Shown one piece after another: positions 50,077 to 56,990 of a stretch of 64,000 bases of DNA. Each line of letters begins with the position of its first letter. Within the stretch, counting starts at the first letter, position 1. A program made the translations under genes and the position numbers. The notes under the pieces are model-generated. The model did no database searches and was not told where the DNA came from. It was given only the letters and a program-made list of their open reading frames with translations. Source of the DNA: a virus. The stretch is from positions 105,566 through 169,565 of IMG/VR virus record IMGVR_UViG_3300024329_000004, one strand, 5' to 3'.

Positions 50077-50532
50077 TTATTTTGACAGATTATCTGCGGC
50101 TGCTATTGCAGGTAAGATATCTGGCTTTATTCTTACTTTAATTCCAAGAGACTTAACATAACCTATCGCAGCGTTAACTACTTTATTAGAAGCGTGTTGT
50201 TCTTGGTGGTTGAGGTCTAAATCAATTGTATGTATATTTATCCCATTATCCCGAAGATATTGTGTAACTTCGACGGATCTTTCAACTTCTCCCCATAACT
50301 TTCTCCACATATCTCGAATAGGTTCTACCTTTTCCTTCTTATAAAGAACATGGCATCCAGTATTTCCAACATGAATTACAACCGTGCTTACGTATGTTGT
50401 AAACTCACCCTTTACATGTGAATCACATCCTACGTAAATTCGAATTGAATTATTGGAATTTCTTTTTATGTATTGTTTCAGATATGTCGCTAAATCAATT
50501 TGCGACTTATCAGCAAGTCTTCTGAACTTCAT
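50077..50532 (-). CDS. RNase H-like nuclease (DUF458/YkuK type)
   Basis: 151 residues. YVGCDSHVKGEFTTYVSTVV (first Asp), EVERSVEVTQYLRDN, IHTIDLDLN (second acid) and IKPDILPAIAAADNLSK match the DUF458 predicted RNase H-like family. It probably cuts nucleic acid with two metal ions; biological role unknown. Confidence 0.8.
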   Translation of the reverse strand: MKFRRLADKSQIDLATYLKQYIKRNSNNSIRIYVGCDSHVKGEFTTYVSTVVIHVGNTGCHVLYKKEKVEPIRDMWRKLWGEVERSVEVTQYLRDNGINIHTIDLDLNHQEQHASNKVVNAAIGYVKSLGIKVRIKPDILPAIAAADNLSK

Positions 50533-50544
50533 CTATTATATTTA

Positions 50545-51210
50545 TTAGAAATTGGTGGAGTCGGTATTCTTAGAAAACTTATTATGATACTCTGTAATTT
50601 TAGACACTGCTTCTTCTGCAGTATCAACTACTCTAAATAAATCAAAATCTTTTTGACATATTGCACCATGTTTCCATAAAGTATTTTGCATCCAATCTAC
50701 GAGACCTTCCCAATAATCTCTACCTACAAGAACAATAGGATATTTTACATTATGTCCGCATTGTGCAAGTGTTATGGCTTCGAATAACTCATCTAAGGTT
50801 CCAACACCTCCTGGGCAAATAACAAATGCCTGTGAATATTTAAGGAACATTACTTTTCGTGTAAAGAAATATCTGTTCTCGACTCCTAAATCAACGTAAT
50901 CGTTCATGCTAGCTTCGAATGGTAATTCAATTCCAACACCTATACTTTTACCTAATGCTTCATGTGCTCCTTTATTTGCAGCTTCCATAATTCCAGGACC
51001 ACCTCCTGTGATTACACCAAACCCTGCTTCAACGAGAAGCTTTCCAATTTTCTCAGCTTCTTTATACATTGGATTTGTTGATAATGTTCTAGCGCTTCCA
51101 AATACAGAAACACAAGGACCTAATTCATTAAACGTATCAAACCCCTTTGTGAATTCTCCCTGAATTCTTAGAATCTGCCAAGCATCTTCAGATTTTCTAT
51201 TGTTACTCAT
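50545..51210 (-). CDS. LOG-family (lysine-decarboxylase-like) nucleotide phosphoribohydrolase
   Basis: 221 residues. VSVFGSARTL, GVITGGGPGIMEAANKGA and ICPGGVGTLDELFE form the Rossmann-like PGGxGTxxE site of the LOG family (TIGR00730). These enzymes cleave nucleoside 5'-monophosphates into base and ribose phosphate. A phage copy may recycle nucleotides or act on a signal nucleotide. A 5' region with a hairpin and TTAGTATAATA lies upstream. Confidence 0.86.
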   Translation of the reverse strand: MSNNRKSEDAWQILRIQGEFTKGFDTFNELGPCVSVFGSARTLSTNPMYKEAEKIGKLLVEAGFGVITGGGPGIMEAANKGAHEALGKSIGVGIELPFEASMNDYVDLGVENRYFFTRKVMFLKYSQAFVICPGGVGTLDELFEAITLAQCGHNVKYPIVLVGRDYWEGLVDWMQNTLWKHGAICQKDFDLFRVVDTAEEAVSKITEYHNKFSKNTDSTNF

Positions 51211-51469
51211 TATGTGTTTTGATTATGTGAATACTTTAATATTATACTAAGATATTCCTAAAAGTTTAGATAAAAAAAGACCAATTCGTTAGAATTGGTC
51301 TTAAAATAAATTATTTCTGTATAGCTATTCGTTCAAGTTTAAATATAAAACTTATGGTTTATATATCAATGTTATTTGGGTGAAATGTAATATTTTAATA
51401 AATTAGTAGAATAAAATGATAATATCAAAATATCATATTATCATAATTTTAGAATCTTAAAATATCTTA
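51211..51469 (-). ncRNA. Possible small RNA between late promoter and terminator
   Basis: 259 bases without an ORF. On the minus strand: a 10-bp inverted repeat ATGATAATAT/ATATTATCAT (51416-51445, probable end of the upstream gene), GATATATA at 51360-51367, then about 60 bases to a strong terminator (AGACCAATTC/GAATTGGTCT, 51278-51301, followed by TTTTTTTAT), then TTAGTATAATATTAAAG before the LOG gene. A promoter and terminator this close suggest a transcript of about 60-90 bases. Confidence 0.35.
51271..51303 (-). terminator. Strong terminator
   Basis: AGACCAATTC/GAATTGGTCT, perfect 10-bp stem, GTTA loop, T-run on the minus strand. Confidence 0.9.
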
Positions 51470-51682
51470 TTATTTTAATCTAATATTATTTACTGATCTT
51501 CCAGTACATCTCCAACATAAAGAAGCTGTTGTATCTGTGCCAACCTCGGACCATTCGTCGCATTCTCCGTTCTCTGGTGCAAATTCAGAATATTTACTCA
51601 TAGTTGGTTTTGAGTTTTGACATATCATCATTCTCATACCATTTACGTCTTTGGTTTTCCAATGTGTTGTTTTCTTAGCCAT
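51470..51682 (-). CDS. Small Cys-containing hypothetical protein
   Basis: 70 residues from the Met at 51682 (Met at 51706 is in frame). Starts MAKKTTHWKTKDVNGMRMMI; C-terminus TTASLCWRCTGRSV holds a CxxC that could bind metal with an earlier Cys. Not recognised. Confidence 0.62.
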   Translation of the reverse strand: MAKKTTHWKTKDVNGMRMMICQNSKPTMSKYSEFAPENGECDEWSEVGTDTTASLCWRCTGRSVNNIRLK

Positions 51683-51718
51683 TTTAGTTTGTATTAATCT
51701 TATCATAATATTAAGTTA

Positions 51719-51985
51719 TTATAATAGGTCTTCGTCTTCTTCATCTTTAAAATCTAGATCTATTTTAAAATTCTGCATTTGTGTATACAAATCGTCTAGT
51801 ATATGTGCAGCTACTAAAAAATTAACAGTAATTCCTATTGAAAAGATCCATCCAAACGACCATCCTGATATCCATGCAATGAATGAAGATACGAGAGCTA
51901 TTAATACAGCTGGAATTGCAAAGATAGCTGCAATGACACTAACGATTAGTGCACAGTATATCATTTTTGATAAGACGTTATTCAT
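51719..51985 (-). CDS. Small membrane protein
   Basis: 88 residues with two or three hydrophobic segments (MIYCALIVSVIAAIFAIPAV, then SFIAWISGWSFGWIFSIGIT) and an acidic tail (DLDFKDEEDEDLL). Function unknown. Confidence 0.68.
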   Translation of the reverse strand: MNNVLSKMIYCALIVSVIAAIFAIPAVLIALVSSFIAWISGWSFGWIFSIGITVNFLVAAHILDDLYTQMQNFKIDLDFKDEEDEDLL

Positions 51986-52038
51986 ATTAAAAGTTTAAGT
52001 TAATCCTTTAATATTATACTCTAATAATCTTAATTGTT

Positions 52039-52989
52039 TCAATTACCCTTTTTTCTTGAAGGAGGAGAGCTTGAACGAACAGGTGTCGAAGATCTTGTAT
52101 TAGATGGACGAGAATTATTAATCACAGGTCTATTATTATTAGATGGACGAGAATTATTGTTAAACGTTGGGCGATTATTTCTCACTGGCGGTTTTTCTCT
52201 AATAATTCTTGGCCTAGTGTTTGTATTATTAGAGTTGTTCTCGGGTCTCTGATAAACTCTTACTCGTGTGTTATTATTTCTATTCGGACTATTATTGATG
52301 ATAACCTCATTGTTCCTAGTATTATTAGTGCTTCTTCTAGTAGTCGTACTTCTAGTTCTTCTTCCATTATTTACTTCAGTTCTAATACTTGAACGTCTGC
52401 CATTAATATGCACTGTATTTGTTCTGCCACTTCTCCAACCTGGGATTCCATAGACGTTATTACCATAATACGGCCATCCTCCATAATAATTATTAAAGTG
52501 TGAACCATACCATCCATAATGGTTTCCATATCCCCAGCCATGATTATTCCAACCATAGTAGATTCCATATCCCCATCTATCATATCCAAATGGTGACCAT
52601 CTATGAGGAGAGCCCCAAGAATTCCAGCCTGTATAACCCCAAGCCCAATCATTCCACATCTGATCTCTATTCCAGCTCCAATAATAATTATTCCATCTAG
52701 AATCGTATTGTCTTCCTAGTAATCTATTATTCCAATCAAATGACCTCGGTTGACTCAATGCGTATTGCGCAAAGTCTAATCTGAAGCTTAGATCTGTTCT
52801 TAGTTTATTTCTAAATTGAAATTCGGATAGCGTGTCTATTTTAACATCTCCGAAGTGTTGCATCGACGTCGACACATTGTGCGCCGAAACATCGTTATTT
52901 TGATCGTAACCCATCAATCGAAATTGTGTGCTACAAGAGGCTAGAAGAAAGATTCCTAGCATTAGAATTAAGTGGTTTAGTTGTTTCAT
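52039..52989 (-). CDS. Predicted lipoprotein with Trp/Tyr/Gly-rich region
   Basis: 316 residues. Signal peptide MKQLNHLILMLGIFLLASCS with a lipobox Cys at residue 19. Residues about 95-185 are packed with Trp, Tyr, Gly and Asn (WNDWAWGYTGWNSWG and similar); residues 190-316 are Arg/Asn/Ser-rich and disordered. Many Bacteroidota lipoproteins look like this, so it should reach the envelope of the infected cell. Possible roles are superinfection exclusion or envelope binding; none is shown. A GATATATA motif lies seven bases upstream. Confidence 0.78.
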   Translation of the reverse strand: MKQLNHLILMLGIFLLASCSTQFRLMGYDQNNDVSAHNVSTSMQHFGDVKIDTLSEFQFRNKLRTDLSFRLDFAQYALSQPRSFDWNNRLLGRQYDSRWNNYYWSWNRDQMWNDWAWGYTGWNSWGSPHRWSPFGYDRWGYGIYYGWNNHGWGYGNHYGWYGSHFNNYYGGWPYYGNNVYGIPGWRSGRTNTVHINGRRSSIRTEVNNGRRTRSTTTRRSTNNTRNNEVIINNSPNRNNNTRVRVYQRPENNSNNTNTRPRIIREKPPVRNNRPTFNNNSRPSNNNRPVINNSRPSNTRSSTPVRSSSPPSRKKGN

Positions 52990-52995
52990 ATACCT

Positions 52996-53003
52996 TATAT
53001 ATC
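52996..53003 (-). promoter_or_regulatory. Late-type promoter motif before the lipoprotein gene
   Basis: GATATATA on the minus strand, followed by AGGTATATG at the start codon. Confidence 0.5.
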
Positions 53004-53712
53004 TCAGATTCCTCTAATTCCTCCTAGGACTTCTTAGTCTTGGAAATTTTTTGAGTTAGGAAATTTTTCTAAATAGTCATCGCCGCCTCTCTATACTCCC
53101 TCTAAGTCAGGGGAAAATTTGGAATTGACTTTTAAAAAAACGTATTTTTTCAATTTTATGTTTCTTCAAAATACTCTAATCCAAATATCAATCCATCGCA
53201 ATTTACTCTAATATAGTATCAGGTCCCCTGTACCGGTAGGTAGTGGGGCCGCTCTCCGAGTCTCTGAGCCCTCAAATGTGTCATACTCAATATAGTCCAC
53301 TTTTAATAGAGGCAATAACGTGAATGTGCGCTCGTCACCCACCGTCAACGATACTAAAAGCGTCCAACTCTCCCAAGCCCTTCTTGTCTCCTAGTAGATA
53401 GTAACGTTGATTAAGAGTGTTTTATTAGTTTAAGACCTCTAAGTCCTTAAACTGCCGCCGCACCTCCGACGACTTAGTGTCATAGTGTGGCTCTTTTTTT
53501 GGGTTATTAAAGGGAATAGAGAAGGTCATCTTTGAGACCTTGGAGTCATGTGACGGCTTAGTGAGGGGTGTGCACTGTCGTCGGGGTTTTACCCTTGGAC
53601 TTAAAGACTTAAGTTATACTGCTAGGTCTCAGAAAAGTTTCATTTATACTGAACTTTTTTTCTCAAAGACTTGGAGGGCTAGTGGGGAGTAAGAGCGACG
53701 TGTTCGCGCTTC
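53004..53712. ncRNA. 709-base non-coding region, candidate structured RNA
   Basis: No credible ORF on either strand. Richer in G and C than its surroundings, and holds pairing segments. GGTCCC/GGGGCC at 53222-53250 (one G-T pair, fits plus-strand RNA) encloses TACCGGTA. TTTAAGAC/GTCCTTAAA is a hairpin at 53430-53452. A long-range TGAGACCT/AGGTCTCA pair (about 53533/53622) encloses a GTCATGTGAC hairpin and GGG(6)CCC. TCTAATATAGTATCA at 53207 resembles the early promoter core. Whether one RNA or several elements is unknown. Confidence 0.4.
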
Positions 53713-54231
53713 TTATCTAAATTTAGGTATATTTAGTTTAGGAGTTTTAAAAGATGTAAACGATGTATTGGGTGGTTTCATCTTTACTGGAGGCGGCATT
53801 AAGCTCGTCGGCTTCATTGGATCTTTAGGACTCTTCTTTGGTTTACTAGGACTAGGTGAATTATCTGCAGGTTGTTCGGCTGTGTTAGGAGTGTCTTGTG
53901 CACTACTCGAAACTTGATTCATCATTCTATCTCGTGCTTTCTGTTTGAAATAGTCTGTAAGGCTGAAACTTGACGTATCTTCTGGTGGTGCAGCTTGATT
54001 TTGAGCTTGCTTATCATTTAAATTTGCTTGCTTACTATCTACATGTGTATCTTGCGCTTTGTTCTTGGATTGCTGGTCACTCATTTGTGAATTTTGCTTA
54101 GAGTTTTGTGAATCGTTTGATGATAGCGACTTATTATTACTATTTGACATCTGGCTATTATCTGAAGTATGTACTTGTGGAGTATTTACAAATGCATGCG
54201 CTTTATTAAATGGAGAATTTAGTTGGTTCAT
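53713..54231 (-). CDS. Disordered Gln/Asn/Ser/Pro-rich protein
   Basis: 172 residues, almost wholly low complexity: Ser/Asn/Gln (residues 20-80), one short ordered patch (SSFSLTDYFKQKARDRMMNQ), then Pro/Lys/Ser-rich and a TPKLNIPKFR end. A GATATATA promoter motif lies four bases before the ATG. Looks real because of the promoter and codon pattern; function unknown. Proteins of this kind often act as flexible assembly or inhibitor proteins. Confidence 0.65.
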   Translation of the reverse strand: MNQLNSPFNKAHAFVNTPQVHTSDNSQMSNSNNKSLSSNDSQNSKQNSQMSDQQSKNKAQDTHVDSKQANLNDKQAQNQAAPPEDTSSFSLTDYFKQKARDRMMNQVSSSAQDTPNTAEQPADNSPSPSKPKKSPKDPMKPTSLMPPPVKMKPPNTSFTSFKTPKLNIPKFR

Positions 54232-54235
54232 ATTC

Positions 54236-54243
54236 TATATATC
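54236..54243 (-). promoter_or_regulatory. Late-type promoter motif
   Basis: GATATATA on the minus strand, then AGAATATG at the start codon of the disordered protein. Confidence 0.45.
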
Positions 54244-54487
54244 ACGCATAGGGTATTTTTATTGGTTTTTACACGCTCGAGAATATTTGAGCTTGGGTAA
54301 CATTGCTTTTCTATATTATTTCTATCTAGGAGCACTCATAGGTATATACTGCTTAAATCACACACGAGACAAGTGGTTGACATTTAGCTAAGTGCTTTTT
54401 GACTATTGCTAATTATACAATTAATGTTAGAGCATGCCCCAAGGAAGGTCCCCCTCCCACCACACGTTAATTCGCGTTTTAGTGTGA

Positions 54488-54622
54488 CTACTCGGAGGCC
54501 TGTAAAAGCCTATCTAGCTCCTGTTGTAATTTGGGTATTTTTGGGCTATAAGGTGTTTCTAGCTTCAATTTGATGATCTCGGCTCTAATAGCCTCTACTC
54601 GTTGTTGTTTACTCTGTTCCAT
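54488..54622 (-). CDS. Small coiled-coil protein (44 aa)
   Basis: ATG at 54622, 44 codons: MEQSKQQRVEAIRAEIIKLK then a short TPYSPKIP turn and LQQELDRLLQASE, two amphipathic helices. A promoter-like TTAGTATATTAGCTATATAA lies just upstream. No match recognised; 255 bases of non-coding DNA follow before the next gene. Confidence 0.5.
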   Translation of the reverse strand: MEQSKQQRVEAIRAEIIKLKLETPYSPKIPKLQQELDRLLQASE

Positions 54623-54631
54623 AAGGTATCT

Positions 54632-54658
54632 ATTTGTTTATATAGCTAATATACTAAA
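54632..54658 (-). promoter_or_regulatory. Promoter-like element, left side of GC island
   Basis: Minus strand AATTTAGTATATTAGCTATATAA. TATATTAGCTATATAA also appears on the plus strand at 55130-55144, so the GC-rich island is framed by two divergent copies. Confidence 0.55.
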
Positions 54659-54689
54659 TTTCTATGACCCGGTATAATATTTGGGCAAT

Positions 54690-54980
54690 TATTTACCAGG
54701 GCTTGCCGGTGACTGCCGGTGCTGTCTAGGGCTCTCTGTCTCTCTAGGCTCCTCTGTATTCTAGGGTACTGTTGGCCATCTGGGGACTGTCCACGCTCCA
54801 GGTGACTCTGGACATGTCGGTGATCCGGCTTGTCAGGGTTGCTCTGGAGAGCTAGCTCTATAGTGCTTCTATAGGCAACTGTCCAGGAACAGCCCTGGAG
54901 AGCTCCCAGGGCTCCCCGGACAGCCCCTGGAGCAAAAAGGCCCCTGGGAAGCCCTGGAGAGCTGCCCTGGGAGCTATTAT
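54690..54980. repeat. GC-rich island of nested inverted and direct repeats
   Basis: About 290 bases far richer in G and C than the rest. Perfect pairs: AGCCCTGG/CCAGGGCT (54891/54906), enclosed by CTGTCC/GGACAG (54879/54918). AGCTCCCAGGGC/GCCCTGGGAGCT (54901/54964) is a 12-bp pair competing with the first. CTATAG/CTATAG (54858/54869) forms a hairpin. AGCCCTGGAGAGCT occurs twice, 60 bases apart, and GCCGGTG twice near 54715. Lies between divergent promoters. Candidate replication origin, recombination site or structured RNA. A 143-codon minus frame crosses it but is probably not a gene. Confidence 0.75.
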
Positions 54981-55101
54981 ATAGTGTTGTCTGGAGAAGT
55001 TGCATATATGACCTATTCTGGTTTATATTATACGCATATTTAAAGCTTTGTTTCAGTGCCCAGGGGCCTTTTTTCACTTTTTTTCACCTTTTTAACACTT
55101 T

Positions 55102-55150
55102 GGATTTTTATTTGTCAGTTTTTATGATTATATTAGCTATATAAGTTATT
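55102..55150 (+). promoter_or_regulatory. Early-type promoter variant, right side of GC island
   Basis: GGATTTTTATTTGTCAG followed by TTATATTAGCTATATAAGTTATT matches the 55341 class except in the middle. It starts the plus-strand block. Confidence 0.6.
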
Positions 55151-55175
55151 TAATTAAAAACACCCCCTATTAAAA

Positions 55176-55331
55176 ATGGATTTTAACTGCCTTAATATTA
55201 ACGATATCATCACGTTGATCTTTATCTATGAGATGGTAAGCTTTATTTTCGTCCAAACTAGTAATTTTGTGCTGACGATGCTCATGACAAGCCCTAAATA
55301 CCGTAAATTCATTAAAAAGCATATAATTTGA
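55176..55331 (+). CDS. Small membrane peptide (51 aa)
   Basis: ATG at 55176, 51 codons: MDFNCLNINDIITLIFIYEM, a hydrophobic middle (VSFIFVQTSNFVLTMLM) and a basic end (KYRKFIKKHII). It lies between two early-type promoters, 25 bases after the first, with spacing like the neighbouring genes. Possibly a small inner-membrane protein. Short length lowers confidence. Confidence 0.5.
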   Translation: MDFNCLNINDIITLIFIYEMVSFIFVQTSNFVLTMLMTSPKYRKFIKKHII

Positions 55332-55340
55332 AAATAAATT

Positions 55341-55400
55341 GAAAATAAGCAGCCTAGAATTTTTATTTGTCGCCGGAATTGCTTATATTAGTATAGTAAT
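55341..55400 (+). promoter_or_regulatory. Early-type promoter, GTCGCCGG class
   Basis: AAAATAAGCAGCCTAGAATT, TTTATTTGTCGCCGGAATT, then GCTTATATTAGTATAGTAAT. TTTG and TAGTATAG, 19 bases apart, roughly fit the Bacteroidota -33/-7 pattern (TTTG, TAnnTTTG) with two mismatches. Confidence 0.75.
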
Positions 55401-55429
55401 TAGTTAATCAACCTTTAAAAAACACATTT

Positions 55430-55621
55430 ATGAAAAATTACACTTCACGTGCCAACCGTTATCCTAATGGCTACCAGCCTAAAATTGACTATTATCAGGC
55501 TAAAATCGCGAATGCTACCGATCGCCTCGAGGTAGACAATATTATCTTCTTCGCCGGGAAGCTTAAATACTTCCTTAATAAACAGGCTGAGGTAGATGCT
55601 CGCCTAGAGAAACTTTATTAA
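55430..55621 (+). CDS. Small early protein
   Basis: 63 residues, helical and charged: MKNYTSRANRYPNGYQPKID then LEVDNIIFFAGKLKYFLNKQ. Uses CGT/CGC arginine codons, unlike the AGA-rich minus-strand genes. A promoter precedes and another follows immediately. Function unknown. Confidence 0.7.
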   Translation: MKNYTSRANRYPNGYQPKIDYYQAKIANATDRLEVDNIIFFAGKLKYFLNKQAEVDARLEKLY

Positions 55622-55680
55622 AAAAAGTCTGCCCTGGATTTTTTATTGTCGCCGGAATTGCTTATATTAGTATAGTAATC
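55621..55680 (+). promoter_or_regulatory. Early-type promoter, GTCGCCGG class
   Basis: GCCCTGGATTTTTTATTGTC, GCCGGAATTGCTTATATTAG, TATAGTAATC. It begins at the stop codon of the previous gene. Confidence 0.73.
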
Positions 55681-55696
55681 ATTAAACAAACAAGAT

Positions 55697-55894
55697 ATGT
55701 CAGTTAAATTAAACGTTTTACCCTTCCTATTGTCTATTGCAGCCTTTCTCGTTGCCGGTATGACTATTACCTCAACCATTGATAAGTATATTAGCTTTGC
55801 TGGTGAACTTAACGCCATGGGCTTCTTTGTAGCTGCTATGATGCTTGGTCTACTAGGCCTGGCAGCTAGTTTTGAAAAGCTACCTAATAAATAA
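55697..55894 (+). CDS. Small membrane protein
   Basis: 65 residues with two hydrophobic segments (VLPFLLSIAAFLVAGMTI and MGFFVAAMMLGLLGLAA) and a short basic end. Followed 6 bases later by the tRNA, so both share a transcript. Confidence 0.72.
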   Translation: MSVKLNVLPFLLSIAAFLVAGMTITSTIDKYISFAGELNAMGFFVAAMMLGLLGLAASFEKLPNK

Positions 55895-55900
55895 TCATCT

Positions 55901-55977
55901 GGACCAGTAGCTCAGCTGGATAGAGCATCTGCCTTCTAAGCAGACGGTCACAGGTTCGAATCCTGTCTGGTTCACCA
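55901..55977 (+). tRNA. trnR: tRNA-Arg (UCU anticodon)
   Basis: A 77-base cloverleaf with CCA encoded. Acceptor GGACCAG pairs with CTGGTTC (one G-T); anticodon arm TCTGC-CTTCTAA-GCAGA gives anticodon TCT; T-arm CAGGTTCGAATCCTG. It reads AGA, the most used arginine codon by eye in the minus-strand structural genes. It is co-transcribed with the preceding membrane-protein gene. Confidence 0.95.
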
Positions 55978-56005
55978 ATTCTATTTCCTCACTTTAAATT
56001 TAAAT

Positions 56006-56434
56006 ATGTCTAATATAGTAACAATCTCTGGTGGTAAAGCTTCTGAACAGGCAATCGCTGATGAATGTATTAAATGGTGTATTAAGAAACTATTGCCCCG
56101 ATATAGAACCCTAAATATAAAGGCTATTATTAAGCCTATGGAAGATCATGGCTGTTGCTATAATCTAAACGACCTCAGCAGGGACTTTAAACTGACTCTT
56201 AAAAAAGGCCTTAGTGTCTATGAGCTTATAAGTACCATCTGTCATGAAATGGTCCATGTGAAGCAGTACGCTCGTAAGGAGTTGAGGTGGTGCAATACCC
56301 ACTATAATGTCATGTGGAAGAAGTCTGTCCATACTAATACTGCCTATGATGACCAACCATGGGAAAAAGAAGCCTATAAACTAGAACACCGACTGGCGGT
56401 AGAGTTTTTCACTAACATGACTAGCTCCCTGTAA
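56006..56434 (+). CDS. Small zinc metallopeptidase (HExxH)
   Basis: 142 residues. STICHEMVHVKQYARKEL contains HExxH (about residues 77-81) and PWEKEAYKLEHR supplies a downstream Glu, as in SprT-like and minigluzincin peptidases. No signal peptide, so it acts in the cytoplasm. The 60686-61147 protein has a similar HELVH/PWEQQAERE pair, suggesting a shared fold. No promoter of its own is seen; it follows the tRNA. Confidence 0.75.
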   Translation: MSNIVTISGGKASEQAIADECIKWCIKKLLPRYRTLNIKAIIKPMEDHGCCYNLNDLSRDFKLTLKKGLSVYELISTICHEMVHVKQYARKELRWCNTHYNVMWKKSVHTNTAYDDQPWEKEAYKLEHRLAVEFFTNMTSSL

Positions 56435-56451
56435 ATTGTTAATAACTTTAT

Positions 56452-56511
56452 GAAAATAAACAGCTAAATATTTTTATTTGTCGCCGGAAATGCTTATATT
56501 AGTATAGTAAT
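56452..56511 (+). promoter_or_regulatory. Early-type promoter, GTCGCCGG class
   Basis: GAAAATAAACAGCTAAATAT, TTATTTGTCGCCGGAAAT, GCTTATATTAGTATAGTAAT. Confidence 0.75.
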
Positions 56512-56539
56512 AATTAATCAATCAAAATAAACAAAAATT

Positions 56540-56926
56540 ATGAAAGTAACATCTTTTGACCGCCCAACCGTTAAAGCCCTTCGTGTAGACCTTGATAGCG
56601 CCCTAGCTAAAGTTGCTAAGGAGTATGGTATTGAAATCTCTACTGGTAATATCTCTTTCTCTGGAGATAATTGTTCAATTAAAGTTAAAGCATCTGTCAT
56701 CGGTGATGGTGGTATGGTAATGACTAAAGAAGCTACTGACTTCGCTCGCTATGCTAAATATGAATTGCCTGGTGTAAAGCTTGGAGATACCTTTATGAAT
56801 GCTGGTACGGTATATACTATTACTGGCTGGAAATCTAGAGCTCGTAAGAGTCCTGTCTTAGCGAAATCATCCGCTAACGGTGAAACATACCGAGTTCCGG
56901 TTTCAATGGTTAAAGTTGGTCTTTAA
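56540..56926 (+). CDS. Hypothetical early protein
   Basis: 128 residues, beta-rich: FDRPTVKALRVDLDSALAKV at the start and VKLGDTFMNAGTVYTITGWK later, with a basic C-terminus. Similar small proteins are common in phages but the family is not identified. Its leader (ATCAAAATAAACAAAAATT) has no Shine-Dalgarno. Confidence 0.7.
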   Translation: MKVTSFDRPTVKALRVDLDSALAKVAKEYGIEISTGNISFSGDNCSIKVKASVIGDGGMVMTKEATDFARYAKYELPGVKLGDTFMNAGTVYTITGWKSRARKSPVLAKSSANGETYRVPVSMVKVGL

Positions 56927-56990
56927 CCTGAAACCTTTTTAATAATTTAAGTATAATATATAAATCAAGTAATAAAAAAACCAGACTATA

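Noticed and set aside
52371-52652. 93-codon minus-strand ORF within the lipoprotein gene
   Set aside because: Out-of-frame shadow of the Trp/Tyr/Gly-rich region.
54646-55077. 143-codon minus-strand ORF across the GC-rich island
   Set aside because: The sequence follows the inverted repeats, the protein is Gln/Arg/Pro/Ser-rich without recognisable structure, and its end runs into a promoter-like element.
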